From positions 1,488,001-1,552,000 of the forward strand of contig NZ_CP117883.1 of the NCBI RefSeq assembly GCF_028736215.1: 64,000 nucleotides of DNA, given 5' to 3'. The DNA comes from Mucilaginibacter sp. KACC 22773 (GTDB lineage Bacteria; Bacteroidota; Bacteroidia; Sphingobacteriales; Sphingobacteriaceae). The stretch's first letter is position 1; each line of letters opens with the position of its first letter. Positions 42,676 through 51,359 of this stretch are shown here, one piece after another. The position numbers and the translations under genes were made by a program. Under the pieces are notes generated by a model. It worked only from the letters and a program-made list of their open reading frames with translations. It was not told where the DNA came from and made no database searches.

Positions 42676-44796
42676 TTAACGAACAAACGCCATTGCCACC
42701 CCACCATCAACATTCAACACGTTGCCGGTTGATTTGTTGAGCAGGCCGCCGGTAAAGGCGAAGCAGGCGTTGGCAATATCCGCTGGTAAAATTACCTCGT
42801 TTAATAAGGTACGTTTAGCGTAGTAGGCAGGCAGTTCGGCTACGGTGATGCCGTAAGCTTTTGCACGGCCCTCGGCCCAGCCACCAGCCCATATGTTGCT
42901 ATCGCTGATAACTGCATCCGGGTTAACTACGTTTACACGAATGTGATCGGTACCTAACTCGGCAGCGTTTAAGCGGCTCAGGTGTAGTTGCGCGGCCTTG
43001 GCAGAGCCATAGCCTGCGTTGTTCGGTCCGCTAACTAAGGCGTTTTTGCTTACAATATTGATGATATCGCCACCGATAGCTTGCTTTTTCATGATGGCCA
43101 CGGCCGCCTGCGTAATAAAGAACTGGCCTTTCACCAAAACATCATACAACAAGTCCCAATCTTTTTCGGTATGATCGCCAATGGATTTGGAGATGGATAA
43201 ACCTGCGTTGTTAATCACAATATCCACCCCGCCAAAAGCCAGGGCGGCAACTGCCAAAGCCGAATCAATTTGTTCGCTATTGGTAACATCAAGCACGGCG
43301 GTAGCATATGAGTCTTTGCCGTACAGTTTTTTAAATTCTTCGCCTGCGCTTTCCAAACGTTCGGCATTCATATCGTTCAGGATCACAACAGCGCCTTCGT
43401 CAACAAATTTTTTGGCTATGGCTTTGCCTATGCCGCCGGCGCTGCCGGTTATTAAGGCAATTTTGCCCGATAAAGCCTTTGGTTTTGGCATGCGTTGTAG
43501 CTTGGCTTCTTCCAATAACCAGTATTCAATGTCAAATGCTTCCTGGCGAGGCAGCGAAGTATATTCCGATACTGCCTCGGCACCCTTCATTACGTTGATG
43601 GCGTTGGTATAAAACTCTGCTGCAACACGGGCGGTTTGTTTATCTTTTGAAAAGGAGAATAAGCCAACACCCGGATAAAGGATAATTACCGGGTTGGTAT
43701 CCCTGATGGCCGGGCTGTTGTCGTGCTTGCAGGTATTATAATAATTGGTATACATTTGGCGGTAGGCCTCAAACGCCGGCGTCAGGCGTTCCTGTAAAGC
43801 TTTAACGTCGCTCAAATCTTCGCCGGGTGTAAGATCCAATACCAGTGGACTAATCTTTGTACGCAAAAAGTGGTCAGGGCAGCTGGTGCCTAACGGCGCC
43901 AAACGGTCAAGATCATTGGAGTTGATAAACTCCAGCACGCGGGCATCATCTGTAAAATGCCCAACCATATGGCGCTCGCTTGAGCAAAAACCGCGCAGGA
44001 TAGGGGCAATAGCGGCAGCCTGTTTTTTTCGGGCGGCTTCGTCCAGGCTTTCAATTTTTTGACCGCCAAAAACAGAGGCTTTTTTGCCATAGTTTTCTTC
44101 CAGGTATTCGGCACAACGCTCAATTACTTCTAATGTGTTTACGTAGCTTTCATAAGCCGTATCGCCCCAGGTAAACAAACCGTGCGAACCTAACATGATG
44201 CCACGGATGCCTGGGTTTTCGTCAAGACATTGCTTCAATTGCAAGCCCAGCTCAAAGCCCGGTTTTTTCCACTCTACCCAGCCTATGGTACCTCCAAAAA
44301 GCTCTTGTGTTATTTTTTTACCATCTTTTGCTGCTGCGATAGCTATAGCTGCATCGGGGTGCAGGTGGTCAATATGTTTAAAAGGCAAAAAGCCATGTAA
44401 AGGAGTATCAATAGACGGAGCTTTGGAGGCAAGATCGTAAATGCAATGGTTAAACAATTCCACCATTTCATCTTCATATTCCACACCGCGGTAAACATTT
44501 TTAAGGCTGCGCAGCCGGTCGACATACAGGGCCGCCAAACCGCTTTTTTTCAACGTGCCAATGTCGCCGCCCGATCCTTTAATCCACATTACTTCAACAT
44601 CACTGCCGGTTAAAGGGTCTTTGGAGATTACTTTGCACGAAGTGTTGCCTCCGCCATAATTGGTTAAGCGCAAATCGGCACCTAATAAGTTTGATCGGTA
44701 TATTAATAATGCTACCTCGTCGCCGGCGAGCCCGGCTGCTTTGGCATCATCCCACAGGTAGCTTACGTGCTTAAATTGTGTTGTTTTGACAGACAT
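42676..44796 (-). CDS. Bifunctional rhamnulose-1-phosphate aldolase / L-lactaldehyde dehydrogenase
   Basis: A 706-residue fusion. Residues about 15-400 are a class II aldolase domain (WIKGSGGDIGTL; HGFLPFKHIDHLHPD with zinc-binding His; GSHGLFTWG). Residues about 425-706 are a short-chain dehydrogenase: TGSAGGIGKA nucleotide loop, INNAG, catalytic Tyr-Lys in YGSAKAA, and VDGG near the end. It splits rhamnulose-1-phosphate to dihydroxyacetone phosphate and L-lactaldehyde and oxidises the latter to lactate, as in RhaEW-type fusions. It lies between rhaT and rhaI. Confidence 0.9.
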   Translation of the reverse strand: MSVKTTQFKHVSYLWDDAKAAGLAGDEVALLIYRSNLLGADLRLTNYGGGNTSCKVISKDPLTGSDVEVMWIKGSGGDIGTLKKSGLAALYVDRLRSLKNVYRGVEYEDEMVELFNHCIYDLASKAPSIDTPLHGFLPFKHIDHLHPDAAIAIAAAKDGKKITQELFGGTIGWVEWKKPGFELGLQLKQCLDENPGIRGIMLGSHGLFTWGDTAYESYVNTLEVIERCAEYLEENYGKKASVFGGQKIESLDEAARKKQAAAIAPILRGFCSSERHMVGHFTDDARVLEFINSNDLDRLAPLGTSCPDHFLRTKISPLVLDLTPGEDLSDVKALQERLTPAFEAYRQMYTNYYNTCKHDNSPAIRDTNPVIILYPGVGLFSFSKDKQTARVAAEFYTNAINVMKGAEAVSEYTSLPRQEAFDIEYWLLEEAKLQRMPKPKALSGKIALITGSAGGIGKAIAKKFVDEGAVVILNDMNAERLESAGEEFKKLYGKDSYATAVLDVTNSEQIDSALAVAALAFGGVDIVINNAGLSISKSIGDHTEKDWDLLYDVLVKGQFFITQAAVAIMKKQAIGGDIINIVSKNALVSGPNNAGYGSAKAAQLHLSRLNAAELGTDHIRVNVVNPDAVISDSNIWAGGWAEGRAKAYGITVAELPAYYAKRTLLNEVILPADIANACFAFTGGLLNKSTGNVLNVDGGVAMAFVR

Positions 44797-44802
44797 ATGT
44801 AT

Positions 44803-44958
44803 TTAATTATTGAATTATCGAATTAGTGAATTGTTGAATTATTGAGTTAGTGATTTATTGAATTATTGAGTTAGTGAATGTTTACTGTTTAACAATTATT
44901 GATAAAGCCGCGTTGCCGTTCAACTCACTAATTCACTAACTCACTAATTCAGTCATTA
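44803..44958. repeat. Inverted pair of octamer-repeat arms
   Basis: The left arm (44803-44880) repeats TGAATTAT/TGAGTTAG; the right arm (44919-44955) repeats CACTAATT/CACTAACT. It uses the same word as the phage spacer at 130-303. It separates rhaT from the aldolase gene, and its edge carries the rhaT stop (44956-44958). Confidence 0.88.
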
Positions 44959-46035
44959 TTTTAACGAGTTACCGTAGCCTACCACAAGCACAGATAATAT
45001 AATTACCGCTATGCCGGCTATAACCGTAGTAAAGGCTTTTTTGCTAACGCCTTTCCATTCTTTTAGCACCAGGCCCCAGGTGTTGGCTATCAGGATAATG
45101 AAGGCCATGTGTAAAATCCATGAACTGGCTCCGTTGCCCATTTTGCTTTCGCCCATACCGTAAAAAAAGAACTGTAAAAACCAGGTGGTGCCGGCCAGTG
45201 CAGCAAAAAGGTAGTTTTTAAGCAGCGGCGTTTTTTTATCGGTATAATTACCAAACGTTTTGTTGCGGGCGTTTAGCACCATGCACCAGATAAAGTTGGT
45301 GGTTAAACCACCCCATAATATAATAATGTACGTTACATTGTTTTGGTACAGAAAGTTACCTTGCCCGGGATGCCCGGCCTGCCAAAGGTGGTTTGCGGTA
45401 TCGGCCATTGATTTACCCGCTTCGATGCCAAAGTTAAAGCAAGCGCTTAACACCCCCGATACTACAGCTACCAGGATACCCAGCCCAAAACGGTAGTCTT
45501 TGTTTTCGTTGGCGATGGTTTTATCGGACGATAGCTCTTTCTCCTTCATCATGCCGGCTTTACCGCATATAATTATACCTGCAACGCATAGCAATATGCC
45601 TAATAGTACAAGCTGCCCCCATTGGTTATGCAGCATCATGCTAAACGTATCCTTGCCCGCTTTTGGAACCAGGTCATAATATACCGATGGTATTAAAGCG
45701 CCGAATACCGAACAAAGCCCCAATATAATAGTACTGCCCAGTGATACCCCAAGGTATCGTACACCTAAGCCATAGGTGAGCCCTCCAATGCCCCATAGTA
45801 AGCCCATTAAGTAAGTCCACCCGATAACGGATGTGCTTGTATGGCTGATGATATTGGCAAAGCCAGGTATGGTTAACCATGCGGCCAGCGGCGGAACTAT
45901 AAACCAGGAAAAAATGCCACCTACTATCCAGTAGCTTTCCCAGGCCCAGCCCTTAATTTTTTTGTAGGGAATATAAAAACTCCCCGAAGCGAACCCGCCG
46001 ATAAAATGGAAAAAGACTCCAAAAATAATTTGCAT
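44956..46035 (-). CDS. rhaT: L-rhamnose/proton symporter
   Basis: A 359-residue inner-membrane transporter with about ten transmembrane helices. Family hallmarks are present: GGFASGSFYIPYKKIKGWAWE at the start (about 13-33), WGIGGLTYGLGVRYLG (about 85-100), and the C-terminal SKMGNGASSWILHMAFIIL. It imports L-rhamnose with protons and is the first gene of the minus-strand rhamnose operon. Upstream is a direct repeat with 10-bp period that could bind an activator; no AraC-type regulator gene is adjacent. Confidence 0.93.
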   Translation of the reverse strand: MQIIFGVFFHFIGGFASGSFYIPYKKIKGWAWESYWIVGGIFSWFIVPPLAAWLTIPGFANIISHTSTSVIGWTYLMGLLWGIGGLTYGLGVRYLGVSLGSTIILGLCSVFGALIPSVYYDLVPKAGKDTFSMMLHNQWGQLVLLGILLCVAGIIICGKAGMMKEKELSSDKTIANENKDYRFGLGILVAVVSGVLSACFNFGIEAGKSMADTANHLWQAGHPGQGNFLYQNNVTYIIILWGGLTTNFIWCMVLNARNKTFGNYTDKKTPLLKNYLFAALAGTTWFLQFFFYGMGESKMGNGASSWILHMAFIILIANTWGLVLKEWKGVSKKAFTTVIAGIAVIILSVLVVGYGNSLK

Positions 46036-46088
46036 ACTCTTAACTGGTTTAAATTGGTAAAGCTAATGTAGGCAATAGTAATCCGGGA

Positions 46089-46108
46089 ACTGTCATGGAC
46101 TGTCATGA
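46089..46108 (-). promoter_or_regulatory. Direct repeat upstream of rhaT
   Basis: ACTGTCATGG and ACTGTCATGA in direct repeat with a 10-bp period, 54 bp upstream of the rhaT start. One-turn spacing on the same DNA face suits an activator site for the rhamnose operon. Confidence 0.45.
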
Positions 46109-46135
46109 GTTAGGCGGGGCGGCAATGTAGAGGAT

Positions 46136-46209
46136 TTTCGCGCAAAGACGCAGAGACGCAAAGTGATTTGCTTGTTTTATCTTAGCGTCCTGGCATCTTG
46201 GCGCGAAAT
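46136..46209. repeat. Inverted octamer-repeat arms (GCAAAGAC)
   Basis: GCAAAGAC, GCAGAGAC, GCAAAG (8-bp phase) in the left arm face a CTTAGCGTC-to-GCGCGAAA right arm (46180-46209). It has the same architecture as the other arrays with a different word. It lies between the Fic gene and rhaT. Confidence 0.8.
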
Positions 46210-46256
46210 TAATTTTTTAATGCTTTCCTCAATGAAGTTGGGAGAATGGTATTGAC

Positions 46257-46853
46257 TTAAGAACGTGCAAACCGTATAAGCGGTTCAATATCACCTTTAT
46301 CGGCGGCTCTTATGGCAGTTAGGTAAAATTTTCTACTCTGGTCTGCTTTTATTAGGTTTGAACTTCCCCATGAATACACCGGCAGCTTAAAAAGGTGTTC
46401 AACTATAATATCGCCTAATAATCTGGAATGTCTGCCGTTGCCGTTTGCAAAACAGTGAATGCTAACTATTCGATGTTTAAAGCGGATGGCTATTTCGTTT
46501 GGTGGATAAATTGCTTTATCTACCCAGAATCTTGTGTCATCTAATAGATTTCTAAGCTCTACGCCCACTTTAAAGTAATCCACTCCCAGGTTTTTATTTG
46601 TGTTTCTGAATTTGCCTGCCCATGCCCAGGTATCCCCAAACATCCGGTAATGTAGTTCTTTAATAAACCCCTCCGTTAACACTTTATCCGATTTGAATTT
46701 CCGGATTAAGGTCCACTCTACAGCTTTTTGAATGTTCAATTGCTCAAACTCATCCAGTTCTGCGCGTGTAGTGATGGTAGTAATGAGCAAGCCCTCTTTT
46801 TCCTCTTCGTCCAAAGGGGTTTGCCCATCCTCGTATTCGAAATTTATTCCCAT
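46257..46853 (-). CDS. Fic-domain protein (mobile mystery protein B)
   Basis: A 198-residue Fic protein. The active-site motif is HCFANGNGRHSR (133-144), a good match to HxFxxGNGRxxR, so AMP-transfer chemistry is likely. GDTWAWAGKFRNTNKNLG (about 73-90) and the C-terminal layout match the mobile mystery protein B family, always paired with an upstream HTH partner. The start overlaps the partner gene by 10 bp. The pair behaves genetically like a toxin-antitoxin or mobile-element module in known examples. Confidence 0.88.
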   Translation of the reverse strand: MGINFEYEDGQTPLDEEEKEGLLITTITTRAELDEFEQLNIQKAVEWTLIRKFKSDKVLTEGFIKELHYRMFGDTWAWAGKFRNTNKNLGVDYFKVGVELRNLLDDTRFWVDKAIYPPNEIAIRFKHRIVSIHCFANGNGRHSRLLGDIIVEHLFKLPVYSWGSSNLIKADQSRKFYLTAIRAADKGDIEPLIRFARS

Positions 46854-47308
46854 AAATATTTGGGCAACTCTGCTTTGATTTCTTCTGCTTTCTCGTTTAT
46901 AGCTTTCTCTATCCTTTCTCCCGAATTTTCCTGGTCTTCCAGTTTCATTGAATTAGATGTTCGCAGCACAATCTTTTTGGCAAGTTCCTTAGCTCGTTTT
47001 TCAATCATCAATTCGATAGAGCCATCCTTGGGTATTATCCCATATACCAATTTCATGTCTAAAGCATTAGCAGCCTCCCGCAGGCGGTTTAAGCTTATAG
47101 TGCCCAGGGCTTCCCGCATTTCCAGGTCATTTGCGCTTTGTGCCGTAATATTTAAACGATTGCCCAATTGCTGTAAAGTCATTTTAAGGGAAACCCGCAC
47201 AGCATTTAACCAGCCTTTTGACGGTATAATAACATTCTCAACTGATTTAAAAACGATAAGCTTTTTATCCATTTGTTCAATAACCAACTGTTGTTTTTTG
47301 TTTTTCAT
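46844..47308 (-). CDS. HTH partner (mobile mystery protein A)
   Basis: A 154-residue protein using the start at 47308 (MKNKKQQLVIEQMDKKL). It contains an XRE-like HTH (MTLQQLGNRLNITAQSANDLEMREALGTISL, residues about 50-80) and a charged C-terminal helix. With the downstream Fic gene it forms the mobile mystery A/B pair. A perfect 21-bp inverted repeat lies 31 bp upstream and is its likely operator. An upstream in-frame start would add nine residues. Confidence 0.88.
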   Translation of the reverse strand: MKNKKQQLVIEQMDKKLIVFKSVENVIIPSKGWLNAVRVSLKMTLQQLGNRLNITAQSANDLEMREALGTISLNRLREAANALDMKLVYGIIPKDGSIELMIEKRAKELAKKIVLRTSNSMKLEDQENSGERIEKAINEKAEEIKAELPKYLWE

Positions 47309-47338
47309 ACGCTTTGTCGCTTTACTACCAAACAAAGT

Positions 47339-47386
47339 TAAGTCTATAGTCTGAAATAAACAAACTTATTTCAGACTATAGACTTA
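47339..47386 (-). promoter_or_regulatory. Perfect 21-bp inverted repeat upstream of the mobile mystery pair
   Basis: The arms 47339-47359 and 47366-47386 match perfectly with a 6-bp spacer (outer end TAAGTCTATAG). It is positioned at the expected promoter of the HTH/Fic operon and is a candidate autoregulatory operator; the T-poor flank argues against a terminator. Confidence 0.75.
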
Positions 47387-47437
47387 AAAAAAACAATTAT
47401 TTATCAGTCTTAAGGCTGATATTTTTAAAATCGATTT

Positions 47438-48265
47438 TTATCGTTTATTAAAAGACTGTTCAAAAAAGTCATCCACCAATTTGTTAAACTCGTCTTTATG
47501 TTCAACAAGTGTAGGATGACCTGAGTTGGGTACAATCCATAAATAGGATTTCGGGATATTTTGGGAAATGATTACCGTATGCTCAACAGGGATAAGGTCG
47601 TGGTCGCCGCCTATAATAAGCGATGGGCACTTGATTTTGTGTAGTTCGGTCAATTTGATGTGCGGTTGATCATAATCCAGCATGAATATTTTCCAGTCAT
47701 TCTTTTCTTTAGCAGTTTTCCAAACCTCATTTTTATGTGCCGCGTAGTTTTTCTGCATATCTTTCCATAAACTGGGTATTAGCCCGGTTGAGTCGGGCCA
47801 AAGGTTTGCACCTGTCGACGCCAGTTTTATGACTTTATCAGGATGGCGCATAGCAAGTTCCAGCGCGTTAATGCCACCATCGCTCCAGCCAACAACATAC
47901 GCCGAGTCGATATGCATGGCATCCAGCAGGGCAGCAAAATCATCGGCCATTTGCTCAAAGCTCAATGAGTCGGCAGGATCGGTTGATTTGCCATGCGCCC
48001 GGCTATCTACCGCTATAACTTTATATTTTTTTGCAAAATATGGAATGTTGCTTTTGAAAGCGCTCATTTTATCGCCGTTGCCGTGTATCATCAGCAAGGG
48101 TTTGCCGCTTCCGTAAGTTTCGGTGTACAGCTTAATACCACGTATGTTGTAATATTTGCCCACCAATGCATTGTCGCCATAAGGTATTTGTTTTTCCTGG
48201 CTATAACTGGTTTGTACAAGAAAGATGAAAACGAACAAGGCAAACAACAATTTCTTAAATGGCAT
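47438..48265 (-). CDS. Secreted alpha/beta hydrolase
   Basis: A 275-residue protein with a signal peptide ending near SYSQ (about residue 23). Hydrolase motifs: MIHGNGD (about 60), nucleophile elbow GWSDGG (Ser about 127), acid in GGDHDLIP (about 215) and His in NSGHPT (about 245). It would be a periplasmic or exported esterase/lipase-like enzyme. It ends close to the mobile mystery operon but is in a separate transcript. Substrate unknown. Confidence 0.85.
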   Translation of the reverse strand: MPFKKLLFALFVFIFLVQTSYSQEKQIPYGDNALVGKYYNIRGIKLYTETYGSGKPLLMIHGNGDKMSAFKSNIPYFAKKYKVIAVDSRAHGKSTDPADSLSFEQMADDFAALLDAMHIDSAYVVGWSDGGINALELAMRHPDKVIKLASTGANLWPDSTGLIPSLWKDMQKNYAAHKNEVWKTAKEKNDWKIFMLDYDQPHIKLTELHKIKCPSLIIGGDHDLIPVEHTVIISQNIPKSYLWIVPNSGHPTLVEHKDEFNKLVDDFFEQSFNKR

Positions 48266-48388
48266 AAATCAAATAGTAATTAGTAAAACATAAATATAAA
48301 AATTAAACATGATATCCATTACATCTCTTGTCGCTTTGTGATTTTGGCATTTTTTGAACCCAAATAACGTTAAAATGTTAACTAATAC

Positions 48389-48396
48389 TACCTTTG
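48389..48396 (+). promoter_or_regulatory. -7 box upstream of the amidase gene
   Basis: TACCTTTG matches TAnnTTTG, about 105 bp before the amidase start. The -33 region has TTA instead of TTG. Confidence 0.45.
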
Positions 48397-48499
48397 CAGA
48401 ATTTAATTAAACATACATTTAAACTAAGTACGCCAAACAATATCTTAATTATGGCATTTATAGTTAAAATATTTAAAGTACCTATATACAAAATTCTTC

Positions 48500-49327
48500 A
48501 TGTTTTCCATCTACCTAAAAAGTACGCGTATACTTGGATTTACTTGTTTTTTCTTCGGTTTACTTTCTGTTAACAGTTTATACGGGCAAGAAGGCGGCGC
48601 ATCAAAACCGGTTACAAATCACTTTAAGTTTAAAACACTTATCGTTGATGCCGGCCATGGGGGTAAAGACCCCGGTGCGCACGGCGCTACTTCAAAAGAA
48701 AAAGATATTGCGCTTAGCATAGCCAAAAAGCTGCGCGATTTGGTAAATAACGAAATGCCTGGTGTTAAAACCATCATGACCCGCAGTACAGATACCTTTA
48801 TTGAGTTGCACCGGCGCACCGAAATAGCCAACAGCAACCACGGTAACCTGTTTATTTCTATCCATTGTAATTCATCGCCCCAAAAAAGAGCCAAAGAGCA
48901 CGGTACCCTGGTATTGGTTTATGGTTTTCACCGCAGCCAGGAACAGCGTGAGGCATTGCGCGAGAACGCTTCCATTTTTATTGAAGATGACTACAAAAAC
49001 AAATACAATGGTTACGGCGAAGATAATGTGGTGAATACCATTGTGCTGAACGCTTTTCAGCAAAAGTACCGTAAGCAAAGTATTCATTTTGGCGATATGA
49101 TTATTCACCAGGTTAAAAAAGCAGATGGCCGCCATACCTTTGGCGTAAAGGAACAGGGTGTACTGGTACTGGCCCAAAGCGGTATGCCGGCGGTGCTGGT
49201 TGAAACAGGCTTTATCAATAACCCGGCCGACGAAGAATACCTGAACTCAAAAGATGGTCAGTTCACCATCGCTACTTCGATATTAAGGGCGCTTAAGGGG
49301 TATAGGGATAGTTTGGAGGGAAGATAA
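48500..49327 (+). CDS. N-acetylmuramoyl-L-alanine amidase (Amidase_3)
   Basis: A 275-residue exported enzyme. The signal segment is about residues 10-30. The Amidase_3 domain shows DAGHGGKDPGAHG (zinc His), ELHRRTEIAN (zinc Glu), SIHCNSSP (second zinc His) and catalytic Glu in VLVETGFINNPADE. It cuts the peptide from glycan in peptidoglycan, typically for cell separation. No LysM or other wall-binding domain is present. Confidence 0.9.
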   Translation: MFSIYLKSTRILGFTCFFFGLLSVNSLYGQEGGASKPVTNHFKFKTLIVDAGHGGKDPGAHGATSKEKDIALSIAKKLRDLVNNEMPGVKTIMTRSTDTFIELHRRTEIANSNHGNLFISIHCNSSPQKRAKEHGTLVLVYGFHRSQEQREALRENASIFIEDDYKNKYNGYGEDNVVNTIVLNAFQQKYRKQSIHFGDMIIHQVKKADGRHTFGVKEQGVLVLAQSGMPAVLVETGFINNPADEEYLNSKDGQFTIATSILRALKGYRDSLEGR

Positions 49328-49786
49328 CTTGGTGCTAAAATCAAATTAAACGTCGGTTATAACCTTATATTATCGCGAAAAATATTTATTTCATAATAGA
49401 CTTTTTGGCAAAATAATGGCAAGTAAAAGCCATTGCAAATGCTCAATAAATTATTATTACTATCTAATATTTTTTACCAGCATTCAAAAGGTAATGACGG
49501 ATCCGCAAACAATTATAGCACTAAATACCATTGACGCCAGCTTCATTAGTAATAATGTAGGCCTTTCATTATTTTATGTATTTGGCAATAAGTAAATTAT
49601 CGTTATTTGCTTAGTCCTCTTAACGTGTTTGTTACGCCAAAAATATTGTTTACCCCACTAAATCAGTCGTGATTTGTCATCCCAATTTAATAATTAAATG
49701 TTTAAACATTTAATCGCTTGTTATTCCAATTCTTTGTATACTTTTGGGTCATAGAAAAAATCAAGTCTCAAAAAAAATTTAAAAAA
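49328..49786. other. 460-bp gap before yceI
   Basis: No gene seen. The last 100 bp hold the palindrome and promoter listed separately; the first 350 bp show nothing recognisable beyond A/T-rich DNA. Confidence 0.6.
49693..49746 (+). promoter_or_regulatory. Promoter with upstream 22-bp palindrome (yceI-like gene)
   Basis: A perfect 22-bp palindrome (49693-49714, half-site ATTAAATGTTT) is followed by TTG (49718-49720), 18 bp, and TACTTTTG (49739-49746). It drives the YceI gene 41 bp downstream. A dimeric regulator binding just upstream of -33 is plausible. Confidence 0.65.
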
Positions 49787-50362
49787 ATGAAAAAAATCTT
49801 TATCCTGTTGGCATCGGCATTTTTGTATACTGCTGCATCTGCACAAACTACCTGGACTGTTGACAAAGCGCACTCAAATGTGAAATTTACAGTTACCCAC
49901 TTATTAGTAAATGATGTTGATGGTACCTTTAAAACTTATGATGCCACCATCGTTGCTGCTAAGCCAGATTTTAGCGACGCTAAAGTTGCGTTTACTGTAC
50001 AAACAGCATCTGTAAGCACAGATAATGATTACCGCGATAATCACTTAAAATCGGCCGATTTTTTTGATGTTGCCAATAAGCCAACAATTACCTTTACAAG
50101 CACTGGTATCACAAAAACATCTGATAAACATTATGCGGTTACTGGTAACCTTACTTTAGCTGGTGTTACCAAACCGGTAACTTTTGACCTTTGGTATCGT
50201 GGCACTATCCAAAACCCAATGAGCAAAGCCGATGATGCTGGTTTCCAGTTAACAGGTACAATAAAACGTGCTGATTTTGGCTTTGGCAGCAAATTTGGTT
50301 CGGCTATGTTAAGCGATGAAGTTACTATTAAAGCCAATGGCGAATTTGCTAAGGCAAAATAA
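49787..50362 (+). CDS. YceI-family periplasmic protein
   Basis: A 191-residue exported protein. A signal peptide ends at ASAQ (about residue 20). The YceI lipocalin-like barrel shows TWTVDKAHSNVKFTVTHLLVNDVDGTF (about 22-48), RDNHLKSADFFDVANKPTITFTST (about 85-108) and the GLTRADFG-like IKRADFGFGSKFG end. YceI proteins bind polyisoprenoid lipids in the periplasm. The start at 49787 gives a clean signal peptide. A strong terminator follows. Confidence 0.92.
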   Translation: MKKIFILLASAFLYTAASAQTTWTVDKAHSNVKFTVTHLLVNDVDGTFKTYDATIVAAKPDFSDAKVAFTVQTASVSTDNDYRDNHLKSADFFDVANKPTITFTSTGITKTSDKHYAVTGNLTLAGVTKPVTFDLWYRGTIQNPMSKADDAGFQLTGTIKRADFGFGSKFGSAMLSDEVTIKANGEFAKAK

Positions 50363-50383
50363 TTACAATATTGTTTAAAGTGC

Positions 50384-50423
50384 AAACGGCGTACCTGTTA
50401 AAATGGGTACGCCGTTTGTTTTT
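50384..50423. terminator. Bidirectional terminator after yceI
   Basis: A perfect 12-bp stem (AAACGGCGTACC at 50384-50395 with its complement at 50406-50417) followed by T-rich DNA. It serves convergent genes on both sides. Confidence 0.85.
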
Positions 50424-50425
50424 TA

Positions 50426-50647
50426 TTAATTTTTGTTGCGCTGGTATTGTACTTTAAGCTGCTGCTTTTGCAGGTAATAAATGATAACGGTACATATGGC
50501 AATTGCTGCTACCAATGCCGCACCGGCAATAATGTGCATAACGGGTACCTGGTAATTGGGGTTGATTAGTGATTCGGTAACGTTTGGGATAATGAGGGCG
50601 ATGAGTGGTAAACAAATAAATAACCGCAGTAGTCCGAGTTTTTTCAT
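50426..50647 (-). CDS. Small two-helix membrane protein (relative of 34771-34977)
   Basis: A 73-residue protein (MKKLGLLRLFICLPLIALIIPN) with two transmembrane helices and a basic C-terminus (QKQQLKVQYQRNKN). The first 25 residues align well with the protein encoded at 34771-34977. Function unknown. The ATG at 50647 was chosen to match that relative. Confidence 0.55.
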   Translation of the reverse strand: MKKLGLLRLFICLPLIALIIPNVTESLINPNYQVPVMHIIAGAALVAAIAICTVIIYYLQKQQLKVQYQRNKN

Positions 50648-50850
50648 AATGATTATTAAATTATGTAAGCCTTTGCTACAGGTGGCCAAATAAATGGGGG
50701 CCAGGAGATAAAGGTTTTAGTGATGGTTTGTGGTGACAAATGTGGCAAATTGATACTTAGTAAAAAATACCCACAATTTGGTATTTTAAACTACGTGTTT
50801 TGGCATGTGGTATCCGTTTTAGATGGCAGTATTTCGACGGGAAAGCAGGA

Positions 50851-51243
50851 TCAGTCGGCCAGGAGGTGTTTTAAAGTATCAAACCAAAGTTGGTTTTTGG
50901 TGCCGAAGAACCGAAGATCCACAATAAGGTAAACTATGGCAGTATCGTCGCCTTGTTTGTAACGTAACCTTAAGGGTTGGCAAAAAAGGCCCTTGTTTCT
51001 GACCAACGATCTTTTGTAAACGTCATCAAATCCAAGATATACTTGTTCAAGCTTGTTTAAAGGGATATTTAAGTAGTTGTAGCCATCAATAACCAGGCTT
51101 GTTGGGGTCAATATAATTTCACCCTCACGATGGTGGGGAGGCGGAGTTAGCGAAAAAAGGGCTCCGGCTTCGTCGATCAGTGTAAGCGCCGCGATTTCGT
51201 AATCGTAGCTCCACAAGACCTTGCCAATTTGTAAAATTTGCAT
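50851..51243 (-). CDS. Protein of unknown function (PH-like)
   Basis: A 130-residue beta-rich protein (MQILQIGKVLWSYDYEIAAL) with one C-terminal helix ending WFDTLKHLLAD. Strands followed by a final helix resemble a bacterial PH-like fold, which is an inference. It is divergent from the DUF2130 gene 117 bp away. No signal peptide. Confidence 0.55.
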   Translation of the reverse strand: MQILQIGKVLWSYDYEIAALTLIDEAGALFSLTPPPHHREGEIILTPTSLVIDGYNYLNIPLNKLEQVYLGFDDVYKRSLVRNKGLFCQPLRLRYKQGDDTAIVYLIVDLRFFGTKNQLWFDTLKHLLAD

Positions 51244-51359
51244 TGATGTAATGTATAAATAATAATTGATAACTGCAAGTATTACATTTTCGTCAAAATT
51301 TGGCGCTGTATAAATTCCTATATTTGAGGTGCGAAAATGTTTTTCGCGTGATAAAAAGT

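Noticed and set aside
43181..43612. Plus-strand open frame inside the aldolase-dehydrogenase gene
   Set aside because: Antisense shadow of a well-supported enzyme; no recognisable product.
50720..50932. Plus-strand open frame of 70 codons
   Set aside because: Overlaps the better minus-strand gene at 50851-51243 and lacks protein-like composition.
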